A stretch of DNA of 44,465 bases from NCBI GenBank assembly GCA_028824715.1, contig JAPPCV010000079.1, forward strand, positions 1-44,465, written 5' to 3'. Shown piece by piece: positions 24,717 through 33,970 of the stretch; position 1 is the first letter of the stretch; the number at the start of each line of letters is the position of its first letter. A program made the position numbers and the translations under genes. The notes beneath the pieces are model-generated. The model made no database searches and was not told where the DNA came from. It worked only from the letters and a program-made list of their open reading frames with translations. The DNA is from Boseongicola sp. (GTDB lineage: Bacteria > Pseudomonadota > Alphaproteobacteria > Rhodobacterales > Rhodobacteraceae).

Positions 24717-24980
24717 ATGTCGGAGCATTCGAGATCCGTTCCGGTGGTTCCTTGCGATTGCGCTGTTGGCCTCGTGGAAGCCGCAAGGCGCCATGCTCGC
24801 GAAAACGGCTGGTCGGTTGCAGTTGCCGTTGTTGACCCTTGGGGCGCCGTCGTGGCCTCCGGCCGCATGGACGGGGTTCCTCCGGCGGTGCTCGAATTCG
24901 CGGCCGACAAGGCCTACACGGCGGCACTCGGAAAGTCGAGCAAGGCGTTCTTCGAGCGCATGGCGTCGACTCCGGTCTGA
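24717..24980 (+). CDS. Truncated GlcG/HbpS-like (DUF336) protein
   Basis: An 87-aa protein with the N-terminal part of the GlcG/HbpS family: AVGLVEAARRHARENGWSVAVAVVDPWGAVVASGRMDG then FAADKAYTAALGKSSKAF. Family members are about 130-160 aa and go on with a glycine-rich GG-x-PI segment. Here the frame stops before it, and no other frame of the next 138 bases shows it. A GGAGGAG ribosome-binding site sits before the ATG, so it may still be translated. Either a shortened variant or a decaying gene; it lies between the importer and an M24 gene. Confidence 0.6.
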   Translation: MSEHSRSVPVVPCDCAVGLVEAARRHARENGWSVAVAVVDPWGAVVASGRMDGVPPAVLEFAADKAYTAALGKSSKAFFERMASTPV

Positions 24981-25060
24981 TAGGACCGCCACTGATGCCC
25001 CAAGATCCGGCCTGAATCGGAATGGGGATGGGCATTTGACGGCCTATGCCACCATGCGAC

Positions 25061-25096
25061 CGTTCCGTTCGATTCGGGCGCAAGCGATACGGAACG
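25061..25096. repeat. Inverted repeat upstream of the M24 gene
   Basis: CGTTCCG and CGGAACG, a perfect 7-base inverted repeat with a 22-base gap, ending 23 bases before the M24 start. Could be an operator or leader hairpin; weak evidence. Confidence 0.25.
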
Positions 25097-25118
25097 TCAA
25101 CGGACAGGCGAGGTGTCC

Positions 25119-26300
25119 ATGCCGATCGAGCACGCTCCATTCAGCCAGGCGGAATATGATCGTCGAATGGCGAAGACACGCAAAGCCATGGCCGAGGCCG
25201 GGATTGACGTTCTTATCGTGACCGATCCGTCGAACCAGGCATGGCTGACAGGATATGACGGCTGGTCGTTCTACGTGCATCAAGGAGTGATTCTGGGGCC
25301 GGAAGGCGATCCTCTGTGGTGGGGGCGTCTTCAGGACGCCAACGGCGGGCGGCGTACGGTATGGATGGAGGATGACAAGGTGATGGGCTATGCCGAGCGC
25401 TACGTGCAATCCACCACCTGTCATCCCATGGAAGACTTGGCCGAACGGTTGCGGGCGATTGGGCATGAGAAGGCCCGGATCGGGGTGGAGCTTGAGAATT
25501 GCTACTATTCCGCAAAGGCACACATGGTGCTGGATGCAGAGTTGCCGAATGCCGCGTTGGTAGATGCCACCGGGCTTGTGAACTGGCAGCGCGCGGTGAA
25601 GTCGGACGAGGAAATGAATTTCATCCGGAAGGCCGCAAGGATCACCGAGAAGATCGTCAATGTCGCACTGGAAGGAGCCAAGCCGGGCGTCCGCAAGAAC
25701 GAGTTGGTGGCCGAGATATGCCATGCCGGCCTGACGGGGGTGGACGACGACTGGGGCGACTATCCCGCCATCGTGCCGTTGGTGCCTTCGGGGCTGGATG
25801 CAGCCGCGCCGCACCTGACCTGGAACGGCAACGAATTGAAGGCCGGTGAATGCACCTTCTTTGAACTCTCCGGCTGTTACCGCCGCTATCATGCGCCGCT
25901 GTGCCGTTCGATCTTCCTTGGCAAGCCGCCGCAGACCATTTTGGATGCCTCCCAGGCGCTGACGGCGGGGCTCGACGCCGGGCTGGATGCCGCGCGCGCC
26001 GGCAACCGCGCCTGCGACATCGCCAATGCCTTGAATGCTGAGCTGGCCAAGGTTGGCATCGATCGCGGCGGGCGCTGCGGTTATCCGATCGGCTTGGGCT
26101 ACCCGCCGGACTGGGGCGAGCGCACCGTGTCGATCCGCCCATCCGATGAGACCTTGCTGCAACCGGGCATGACCTTTCACTTCATGCCGGGCCTGTGGAT
26201 GGATGGCTGGGGCCTGGAGACGACGGAGTCCATAGTCATCACCGAGAGCGGTCCGGCGGAGGCGTTGTGCAATGTCGAGCGAAAGCTATTTCTTGGCTGA
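25119..26300 (+). CDS. M24-family protein, ectoine hydrolase (DoeA/EutD)-like
   Basis: A 393-aa creatinase/aminopeptidase-P fold: N-domain to about residue 160, then a pita-bread domain. Blocks such as DYPAIVPLVPSGLDAAAPHLTW and ELSGCYRRYHAPLCRSIFLGKPPQ match ectoine hydrolases that open ectoine to N-acetyl-diaminobutyrate. The metal-ligand positions of true M24 peptidases are changed (no Asp-Asp pair, GYPIG in place of GHGIG), as in creatinase-like hydrolases. ATG 25119 follows GAGG by five bases; GTG 25113 is the alternative. None of the usual ectoine genes (eutBCE, doeB) is near, so another cyclic amide or amidine could be the substrate. Confidence 0.8.
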   Translation: MPIEHAPFSQAEYDRRMAKTRKAMAEAGIDVLIVTDPSNQAWLTGYDGWSFYVHQGVILGPEGDPLWWGRLQDANGGRRTVWMEDDKVMGYAERYVQSTTCHPMEDLAERLRAIGHEKARIGVELENCYYSAKAHMVLDAELPNAALVDATGLVNWQRAVKSDEEMNFIRKAARITEKIVNVALEGAKPGVRKNELVAEICHAGLTGVDDDWGDYPAIVPLVPSGLDAAAPHLTWNGNELKAGECTFFELSGCYRRYHAPLCRSIFLGKPPQTILDASQALTAGLDAGLDAARAGNRACDIANALNAELAKVGIDRGGRCGYPIGLGYPPDWGERTVSIRPSDETLLQPGMTFHFMPGLWMDGWGLETTESIVITESGPAEALCNVERKLFLG

Positions 26301-26854
26301 GGAGTCGCCTGAACTGCCAAGATACAGGCCGTCAGCTTCCTTCATGGCACGGCTTCTTCGGTTCTCTGAGTGTTCGGAAACACAAGTCGGTGCCAGCAAT
26401 GGGTTGTCAGGCGATGATCCCGGCGGTTTCAACGGACTTGGCGCGGCACACTTGCCCCATTCTGGCTACCGGAAGGCTGCAATTTCGGAAGACTGGCGGG
26501 CCGCAAGCGGGCCGAACGTGTCGTTGTCGATAATTTGGCGCGGTGCTTGGGCATGTTGAGCCGGTTGCCAGGCAATCTGGTGCAGCACATGCCGTCGACG
26601 AGATGATGCAGCTGCGCGTACCAGTCCTCGGGCCGTCGCCGCCGAAAGGCGCAGGCTGCCTTGGACCCTGCGCATACCGATTTGTGCGTCGGGGTGCCAT
26701 GGCGCCATGAATTCGCACTGCGACACGGCGATTCGGCAGTACGTGATTCCGGAGGCGCGCACCGTGTCGCGCCCTGGCAACGTTCGAATTCACAATGGAC
26801 ACGCGGCTGCATCGGGCGCGGGGGCACGGAACGAATTTGCCCTGTGTTGGACAG
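26301..26854. other. Intergenic region without a supportable gene
   Basis: Open frames exist on both strands, but their translations are Arg/Ser/Pro/Cys-rich, mutually overlapping and lack recognisable domains. I see no transposase or regulator remnant I would defend. The right end carries the promoter and operators of the next importer. Confidence 0.4.
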
Positions 26855-26868
26855 TGCAACCGGTTGCA
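26855..26868. promoter_or_regulatory. LacI-type operator 1
   Basis: TGCAACCGGTTGCA, a perfect 14-base palindrome with the central CG typical of LacI/GalR-family operators. It overlaps the -35 of the proposed promoter. No LacI-family gene is in the window. Confidence 0.6.
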
Positions 26869-26891
26869 AATGTGGAATCGAGAGGTAGACT
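26864..26891 (+). promoter_or_regulatory. Putative promoter of the second CUT2 importer
   Basis: TTGCAA (26864-26869), a 16-base spacer and TAGACT (26886-26891). It would give a leader of about 220 bases before ATG 27117. Within this leader, CACGCGG (26949) and CCGCGTG (26974) form an inverted repeat. Confidence 0.35.
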
Positions 26892-26986
26892 GCCGTCGCG
26901 AACAGGGAGGGCGCGAGTTGTTTTCGGGATTGCGGACGCTGTGGAGCGCACGCGGCCACAGCGTCACCATGCTCCGCGTGAAGTTG

Positions 26987-27001
26987 TGCAATCCAGTTGC
27001 A
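26987..27001. promoter_or_regulatory. LacI-type operator 2 (imperfect)
   Basis: TGCAATCCAGTTGCA: the same TGCAA / TTGCA arms as operator 1, with one extra central base. It lies about 130 bases downstream, in the leader. A pair of sites would allow looping by a tetrameric or paired regulator. Confidence 0.4.
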
Positions 27002-27116
27002 TAGACGTCTCGCTCGACCTGTTGCTTCGGCCTTTCGGCCCCGCCTGGCATGAGGGCCGGGCACTATTCCGGCAGTTGACGGGTGCGCCGGACACCCATG
27101 CAAAGGGAGGAACTCC

Positions 27117-28055
27117 ATGAAGAAATCAATTGTTGCGGCGGGTGTCGCCACGCTCATGGCAACCAGTGCCTACGGGCAGGAGCTCGGTGCATCGATCGCG
27201 CGTTTCGACGACAACTTCCTGACCGTGATGCGGAACGGCATGGTTGACCATGCGGCATCGCTCGACGGCGTTAATCTTCAGGTCGAGGATGCAACCGACG
27301 ACATCGGCAAGCAGATTGACCAGGTGAAGAACTTCGTCGCTTCAGGCGTCGACGCAATCATCGTCAACATTGTCGACACGTCTGCCGGTGCCGCCGTGTC
27401 GGCCGCAGCGGGTGACGTGCCGCTCGTCTACGTCAATCGCGAACCTGACAACGTGAATGATCTTCCGTCGACGCAGGCGTTCGTTGCGTCAAACGAGATC
27501 GAGTCCGGAACGCTCGAGGCTTTCCAGATCTGCCGCAACTTGCGCGCAGCCGGAAAGGCTGGCGGCGCCATGGGATACCTGATGAACGGCCAGCTTTCGA
27601 ACCAGGCTGCCGTTCAGCGGTCCAAGGACGTGCATGACGTTATCGGAATGGACATGTGCAACTTCATGACGCTGATCGACGAACAGACCGCCAACTGGAG
27701 CCGTGACGAGGCACAGTCGCTTATGACGAACTGGCTGTCCGCGGGCGAAGACTTCGACTTCGTCATCGCCAACAACGACGAAATGGCCATCGGCGCAATC
27801 CAGGCCATGAAGGCGGCGGGAATCGACATGGCCGATGTGGAAGTTGGCGGCGTGGACGCGACCCAGGACGCTCTGGTCGCGATGCAGGCCGGCGAACTGG
27901 ACGTGACCGTTTTCCAGGATGCCTTCGGGCAGGGTGCAGGTTCGGTGGATACCGCCATCGCGCTGGTGAACGGCGACGATGTTGACCAGAAGGTCTACAT
28001 CCCGTTCAAGCTGGTTACGCCAGACAACATCGGTGACTTCCTCGACAAGAACTGA
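27117..28055 (+). CDS. Sugar-binding protein of a second CUT2 importer
   Basis: A 312-aa periplasmic-binding protein of the ribose/inositol class with a Sec signal of about 20 residues ending AYGQ. Ligand-cleft motifs are visible: ASIARFDDNFLTVMRNG, VDAIIVNIVDTSAG, PLVYVNREP, VIANNDEMAIGAIQAMKAAG and GGVDATQDAL. The arrangement resembles inositol- or fructose-type binders of alphaproteobacteria; the ligand is not certain. AAGGGAGG precedes the ATG. First gene of a three-gene importer preceded by LacI-type operators. Confidence 0.9.
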   Translation: MKKSIVAAGVATLMATSAYGQELGASIARFDDNFLTVMRNGMVDHAASLDGVNLQVEDATDDIGKQIDQVKNFVASGVDAIIVNIVDTSAGAAVSAAAGDVPLVYVNREPDNVNDLPSTQAFVASNEIESGTLEAFQICRNLRAAGKAGGAMGYLMNGQLSNQAAVQRSKDVHDVIGMDMCNFMTLIDEQTANWSRDEAQSLMTNWLSAGEDFDFVIANNDEMAIGAIQAMKAAGIDMADVEVGGVDATQDALVAMQAGELDVTVFQDAFGQGAGSVDTAIALVNGDDVDQKVYIPFKLVTPDNIGDFLDKN

Positions 28056-28066
28056 GTTTCCGAATG

Positions 28067-28091
28067 CGGGGCGGCAGCCAATGCCGCCCCG
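28067..28091 (+). terminator. Intercistronic hairpin 1 after the binding-protein gene
   Basis: A perfect 10-bp stem (CGGGGCGGCA / TGCCGCCCCG) with a 5-base loop, 12 bases after the stop. No T-tract, so probably an mRNA-stability element or partial terminator. Confidence 0.6.
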
Positions 28092-28094
28092 TGA

Positions 28095-28118
28095 GTCCCG
28101 GACTGTTGTGTCCGGGAC
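28095..28118 (+). terminator. Intercistronic hairpin 2
   Basis: A perfect 9-bp stem (GTCCCGGAC / GTCCGGGAC) with a 6-base loop, directly after hairpin 1 and 24 bases before the permease ATG. Two tandem hairpins in one short gap is unusual. Confidence 0.55.
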
Positions 28119-28141
28119 GTGACGATCCACGGGAGCGGAAC

Positions 28142-29296
28142 ATGTCTGATACATCCCATGGCACCGGCGGCCTTGCATTCGACAAGTCGAAGCGGGCCTG
28201 GCCGAACGAAGTAAACATCTTCATCGCGCTTGTACTGATTGTCCTGATCTTCGAGGCCTTGGGTCAATTGCTTCCCTACATGAAGGGCCAAAGCATGCTC
28301 TTCGACTTCAATTCGAGACGTGACGGCACGATCCTGAACATGGCGCGGATCAAGATCATCATTCTCCAGGTCTCGATCATCGGGATCATCGCGCTAGGTG
28401 TCACGCAGGTCATCATCACGGGAGGGATTGACTTGAGCTCGGGCTCGATCGTCGGCGCGACGGCAATGATCTCGATGAGTTTCGCCCAGACTGAACTGGT
28501 GAACGGCAACCCCAATCCGAAAGCGATATTCGGTCCGTGGGCAATGGACCTTCCGATTCTCGTGCCGATTGCAGTCGGACTGGGATGCGGATTGATTGCC
28601 GGATCGATCAACGGGCTGCTGATCGCCTATACCCGGATTCCGCCGTTCATTGCGACGCTCGGCATGATGGTGAGCGCGCGTGGCGTTGCCAAGTGGTGGT
28701 CGCGCGGCAATCCGATTTCCTTTCCGACCGACGAATATGCGGCGATCTCCAACGGGAACCTCGTGGACGGCCTGACTTTCGGCGTGTTTTCGGAGAGCTG
28801 GATCGTGACGCAGGTCTTCGACGGCCAGAACCCCGCGATCTACTTCCTTCTTCTCGCGGTGCTCTTCCATTTCATCATGAAATACACCGTGTATGGCAAG
28901 CATACGTATGCGATCGGATCCAACGAGGATGCGGCACGCATGTCGGGCATCAACGTGGCGTGGCAGAAGGTCATGGTCTACGCGATCGCGGGCATGCTTG
29001 CGGGATTCGCCGCGATACTCCTGACATCGCGCAACGTGACCGCGCAGGCTGGCATGGGCTTTGTCTATGAGCTTGACGCGATCGCGATGGCGGTGATCGG
29101 TGGCGTTTCGCTGGCCGGTGGCCGCGGCTCGATCATCGGCACCGTGCTCGGAGCCATGATCTTCGGCGTCATCATTTCCGGCTTCACGTATCTGAAGCTT
29201 GACGCCTTCTATCAGGAAATGGTCAAGGGCGGAATCATAGTCGCTGCCGTCGTTCTCGACCAATGGCGTCAGCGGCGTGCGGCATTGAGGTCGTGA
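28142..29296 (+). CDS. CUT2 sugar ABC transporter permease
   Basis: A 384-aa RbsC/FrcC-type membrane protein. Conserved TM block GVTQVIITGGIDLSSGSIVG (about residues 95-114), then RIPPFIATLGMM, GKHTYAIGSNEDAARMSGIN and VIGGVSLAGGRGSIIGTVLGA. The longer loop around residues 185-230 fits the inositol/fructose subgroup. ATG 28142 follows GGGAGCGG; the upstream open frame runs through the hairpins. As the only permease here it should form a homodimer, unlike the two-permease importer at 7718-11233. Confidence 0.9.
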   Translation: MSDTSHGTGGLAFDKSKRAWPNEVNIFIALVLIVLIFEALGQLLPYMKGQSMLFDFNSRRDGTILNMARIKIIILQVSIIGIIALGVTQVIITGGIDLSSGSIVGATAMISMSFAQTELVNGNPNPKAIFGPWAMDLPILVPIAVGLGCGLIAGSINGLLIAYTRIPPFIATLGMMVSARGVAKWWSRGNPISFPTDEYAAISNGNLVDGLTFGVFSESWIVTQVFDGQNPAIYFLLLAVLFHFIMKYTVYGKHTYAIGSNEDAARMSGINVAWQKVMVYAIAGMLAGFAAILLTSRNVTAQAGMGFVYELDAIAMAVIGGVSLAGGRGSIIGTVLGAMIFGVIISGFTYLKLDAFYQEMVKGGIIVAAVVLDQWRQRRAALRS

Positions 29297-29306
29297 GGAG
29301 GGCGAA

Positions 29307-30083
29307 ATGAGTGATGAAATCGTCCTGAAAACGGAAGACCTGACCAAGCACTATGGTGGTGTCCATGCGCTGGAAGCAGCCGACTTCGAACTGAAGAATG
29401 GCGAGCATGTCGCCATCATGGGAGACAACGGCGCGGGCAAGTCCACTTTCGTGCGCCAGATCACCGGCGTGGAGCAACGAACGCGAGGCCGGATATGGCT
29501 CTACGGCGAAGAGGTGAATTTCGCGGGTCCGCTTGATGCACGCGAGGCTGGCATCGAGACCGTCTTCCAGACCTTGGCGCTCGCCGATGACCTCGACGTT
29601 CCCGACAACCTGTTCCTTGGACGCGAGATGACGAAATGGAACTGGCTCGGGCCGTTCCGGATGCTGGACTACAAGGGCATGCGAGATGCAACGGTGGCCG
29701 GGCTTGAAAGGACGGCGGTCAAGATTCCGAACATCCGGAACACGATCCGCAACATGTCGGGCGGCCAGCGGCAGTGCGTCGCCATCGCCCGGACCGCGAC
29801 GTTCCACTCACGGCTGACGATCATGGACGAGCCGACAGCGGCCTTGGGCGTGCAGGAAACCGCCCAGGTCGAGAACATCGTCAGGCAGCTCAAGGAAGCG
29901 GGCGAGCCGTTGATCCTGATCAGTCACAACATGCGCCAGGTCATGGATCTTGTGGATCGGATCATCGTGTTCCGGCGCGGTCGCATCGTTGCAAATCTTG
30001 GCCGCGACGAAACCGATGGTCAGGACGTCGTTGCCTATATCACGGGTGCCAAGACCGGCGCCGAATACGAAGGCGCTGCATAG
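29307..30083 (+). CDS. CUT2 ABC transporter ATPase with a single nucleotide-binding domain (FrcA-like)
   Basis: A 258-aa ATPase: Walker A GDNGAGKST (about residues 39-47), signature MSGGQRQ, Walker B LTIMDEPTAALG and switch His ISHNMR. Most CUT2 systems use a fused double ATPase; single-domain versions such as the fructose importer FrcA work as homodimers. All catalytic residues are present. Ten bases after the permease, last gene of the operon, convergent with the HEPN gene. Confidence 0.92.
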   Translation: MSDEIVLKTEDLTKHYGGVHALEAADFELKNGEHVAIMGDNGAGKSTFVRQITGVEQRTRGRIWLYGEEVNFAGPLDAREAGIETVFQTLALADDLDVPDNLFLGREMTKWNWLGPFRMLDYKGMRDATVAGLERTAVKIPNIRNTIRNMSGGQRQCVAIARTATFHSRLTIMDEPTAALGVQETAQVENIVRQLKEAGEPLILISHNMRQVMDLVDRIIVFRRGRIVANLGRDETDGQDVVAYITGAKTGAEYEGAA

Positions 30084-30288
30084 ACGCAATGTTGCAAATC
30101 CGAATGCCGGCCGGACGGATGATCGTGCCGCAGGCTGCGGTCGCAAAGAGTGGCGGGCCGGACTGAGTTCCTGGGACCGACTTCCTTCAGACCCGCCATG
30201 CGCTCTTCGGACCAAGGCGATTCCGTCACGAATTCGGTTCAGCATCGCGTCGCTCGGCCGGAACCTGGGAGCAGCGGGCACTTCGTGA

Positions 30289-30951
30289 CTACGGCACGAC
30301 GGGATAGAACGGTCGTCCCCAGTCTTCCCGCGGATTGTCCATCATGACGTCAACGAAGACGGGGACCAGGAATTCCAGAATGGCAGCGCCGTCGCGTACC
30401 TGGTCCCGGTTTACGTCACTGTTCCAGGTGGAGCCGCCGTGCACGAGCTGGTTGCGAAGCACGTAGAGGCGGTCGAATACATTGCTCAGGACACGCACGG
30501 TGTCTCGCTTCTTGAAAGCGTCGATGAACTGGTGATTGGATTTGTAGAAGCGTTTGCTCCAGTCTTCATGGCCGGTCATTCCGTTGTAGTGCTGCCAGAA
30601 TGCGTAGAACACGAACCTGTTTTTCATGAGCACGCGAATCGGCCCCGAGAAATTCTCCCAGATCGCGTTGTAGATCCTCTGCCCGGGGTCAAGCGAATCC
30701 ACCTTCCGGAAAAAGTCGGCAAAGGCCTCGCGAGCCGGAGGCGCGATCGTCTGAAACTCGCTCTCGTCCGCATAGGCGGCATTGAACGCGATCCAGAGGA
30801 ATATGAACCGGCCATCGGCGTCCTCCGCCTCTTCCGCTCTTGCAATCCAGCTCAGCGCCCTGTGCACGCGCAGTCCCATTGTCTCCGGGAAGTCATCGCG
30901 GAGAGTCCTTTGCTTCTTCTTGAGGGCTGCGTGCTTGAGGGGCTCCTGCAT
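30289..30951 (-). CDS. Solitary HEPN-domain protein (Apea-like)
   Basis: A 220-aa alpha-helical protein with the HEPN R-x4-H motif at Arg166-His171 (RNQLVHGG), the active-site pattern of metal-independent RNases in this superfamily. FIFLWIAFNAAYA and the C-terminal FLVPVFVDVMMDNP block resemble Apea-type HEPN proteins. Such domains occur in toxin-antitoxin and phage-defence systems, but this one stands alone with no antitoxin or nucleotidyltransferase partner beside it. ATG 30951 is preferred to a TTG at 31008. It appears unrelated to the sugar genes around it. Confidence 0.72.
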   Translation of the reverse strand: MQEPLKHAALKKKQRTLRDDFPETMGLRVHRALSWIARAEEAEDADGRFIFLWIAFNAAYADESEFQTIAPPAREAFADFFRKVDSLDPGQRIYNAIWENFSGPIRVLMKNRFVFYAFWQHYNGMTGHEDWSKRFYKSNHQFIDAFKKRDTVRVLSNVFDRLYVLRNQLVHGGSTWNSDVNRDQVRDGAAILEFLVPVFVDVMMDNPREDWGRPFYPVVP

Positions 30952-31255
30952 CAATTTTCCAGCTCCGAAGATCCTGCCTCCAGCGATCTTCAATACGCGA
31001 CGATCCAATATGCTTGGACCATGAATTCAAGCGGCATGCCGAAGAAGTGTCAACGGCTCCGTTCTGAATTGGTTGTACGCGCCATGCCGTGCGGACGCGA
31101 TGGCCGGAATCAGGGGTGGGTCATTCGGTGCCTGGTGTCGGGGCGTTCCTGGCGTCCATCCATATGGACGGCTTGTTCCGCTTCCGCCGGGCTTCCCATG
31201 TGTTCGGCGCGGCCCTCCGTCCGTGAAACTGCGCGGGCCGTGCACTCGCCGGGAT
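30952..31255. other. Spacer between GMC gene end and HEPN gene start
   Basis: Both flanking genes run leftward. No coding frame I trust. GCGCGGCCC near 31207 can pair with GGGCCGTGC near 31235 (one G-U) and may end the importer-GMC transcript; the loop is long and there is no T-tract. Confidence 0.3.
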
Positions 31256-32857
31256 TCAGCCTGCGTGATCGGCCTTGATCATGTCGGCGGCCTTTTCTGC
31301 GATCATTATCGTTGCCGCATTGGTGTTCGAGGATATGAGTCGTGGCATGACCGAGGCGTCGACGACACGCAGTCGGTCGATGCCGTTGAAACTCAGGCGC
31401 GGAGTGACGACCGCATCCGGGTCCGATCCCATCCTGCACGTGCCGGACGGGTGGTGGTCGGTCTTTGCCATGGCCGCAGCGTAGGCGTGGTAATCCTCGT
31501 CTGTCCTGACATCCGGTCCTGGCAGGACTTCGCGGCTGACATAGGGTGCGAGGGGCGCTGCCGCGAGGATCTTCTGCGCAAGTTTCAGGCCCCGAACCGC
31601 CATGTCGCGGTCATGCGTGTCGGACCAGTAATTCGGGTCGATGAGCGGCGCGTCGGCCGGGTCTGCCGAGGCGAGCCGGACGGTGCCGCGCGAACGCGGT
31701 CGCATGTAAGCAGAATTGAGAGTGAGACCGTCCTTTTCCATTCTGGCGATGCCAGCCTCGATTCCTGAACCGAGGCCGAGATGGAACTGGATGTCGGGTG
31801 ATCTCGCTCCTTCCTCGACGTACCAGAAGCCGCCTGTCTCGAAGAGGCTTGAAGCGACCGGCCCCTTGCGCGTGAGCAGGTAGCGCACTCCGGCAACCGC
31901 CGACCAGAACGGTCGCGCGTACTTGTCGTAGGTGTGTTCGCCGGTGCATTCGGCCATCGTGCAGAAATCCAGGTGATCCTGCAGATTCGACCCCACGCCG
32001 GAATGATCGCAGGCAACTGTCACGCCGTGCGAGCGCAGGTGATCCGCCGGACCTATGCCCGAAAGCATCAACAGCTTTGGCGACCCTATGGAACCTGAGG
32101 ACACGACGATTTCAGTGTCTGCGTGAATGACCATTTCTCCCTTGCCGTCGGCAACGACAACTCCGGTCGCCTGGCCCTTGTCGGTTTCGATCCGCAGAAC
32201 CTGGGCGTTCAGTCGCAAATCGAGGTTTGGACGCTTCAGGGCAGGCCGCAGGTAGGCGATTGCCGCGGATGAACGGCGAGCATTTGACTGCGTGAGCTGG
32301 TAGTAGCCCACGCCTTCCTGGTTTTCGCCGGCAAGGTCGGGATTGCGGGGAATGCCCACGGACTCCGCGGCTTCCAGGAATGCGTCACATATGGGCAGCG
32401 CGGCAGCCGGGCGCGACACCCCCAGTGGGCCATCCGTCCCGTGATACCTGTCGTCATGCGTGTCGTTGCGCTCCGCCTTGCGAAAAAATGGCAGGACGTC
32501 CTCGTAGCCCCATCCTTCACAGCCAAGCTGGCGCCATTCGTCATAGTCGAGCGCGTTTCCCCGGGTATAGACCTGGGCATTGATCGTGGAGCCGCCACCG
32601 ATCACCTTCGCCTGCGTATAGACGAGGGATCTCCCGTCCAGATGCTTCTGGGGAACAGTCGACCAGCCCCAGCTCCCGATGCCCTTGGTCATTTTCGCGA
32701 AGCCGGCGGGAACGTGATAGAACGGGTGCCAGTCCCGTCCGCCGGCCTCGATCAGGCAGACACGACAGTCTTCAAGCTCGGAGAGCCTGGCCGCCAGCAC
32801 GCATCCTGCGGACCCGCCGCCGACAATGACGAAATCATATCCTTCTGCAGTCGACAT
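31256..32857 (-). CDS. GMC-family FAD oxidoreductase (second paralogue)
   Basis: A 533-aa choline-dehydrogenase-like flavoenzyme. FAD motif VIVGGGSAGCVLAARL near residues 10-25 and AKVIGGGSTINAQVYTRG near 82-99; catalytic His469 (HHPSGTCRMG) and Asn513 (SNTNAATIMIAEK). ATG 32857 was chosen because GGAG sits eight bases upstream; ATG 32863 is too close and 32914 lies in the ATPase end. Last gene of the minus-strand CUT1 operon, 53 bases after the ATPase, so its substrate is probably the compound that importer brings in. Confidence 0.92.
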   Translation of the reverse strand: MSTAEGYDFVIVGGGSAGCVLAARLSELEDCRVCLIEAGGRDWHPFYHVPAGFAKMTKGIGSWGWSTVPQKHLDGRSLVYTQAKVIGGGSTINAQVYTRGNALDYDEWRQLGCEGWGYEDVLPFFRKAERNDTHDDRYHGTDGPLGVSRPAAALPICDAFLEAAESVGIPRNPDLAGENQEGVGYYQLTQSNARRSSAAIAYLRPALKRPNLDLRLNAQVLRIETDKGQATGVVVADGKGEMVIHADTEIVVSSGSIGSPKLLMLSGIGPADHLRSHGVTVACDHSGVGSNLQDHLDFCTMAECTGEHTYDKYARPFWSAVAGVRYLLTRKGPVASSLFETGGFWYVEEGARSPDIQFHLGLGSGIEAGIARMEKDGLTLNSAYMRPRSRGTVRLASADPADAPLIDPNYWSDTHDRDMAVRGLKLAQKILAAAPLAPYVSREVLPGPDVRTDEDYHAYAAAMAKTDHHPSGTCRMGSDPDAVVTPRLSFNGIDRLRVVDASVMPRLISSNTNAATIMIAEKAADMIKADHAG

Positions 32858-32910
32858 TGACATCACTCCGGGGATTCTTTCAGCGACACTGTACCCTGTC
32901 GCATTGGCGT

Positions 32911-33966
<1,056 letters not shown>

Positions 33967-33970
33967 GGCC

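Noticed and set aside
26407-27157. Minus-strand open frames of 214-242 codons upstream of the second CUT2 importer
   Set aside because: Two overlapping frames with no recognisable family, Ser/Pro/Arg-rich, and crossing the LacI-type operators and promoter of the importer.
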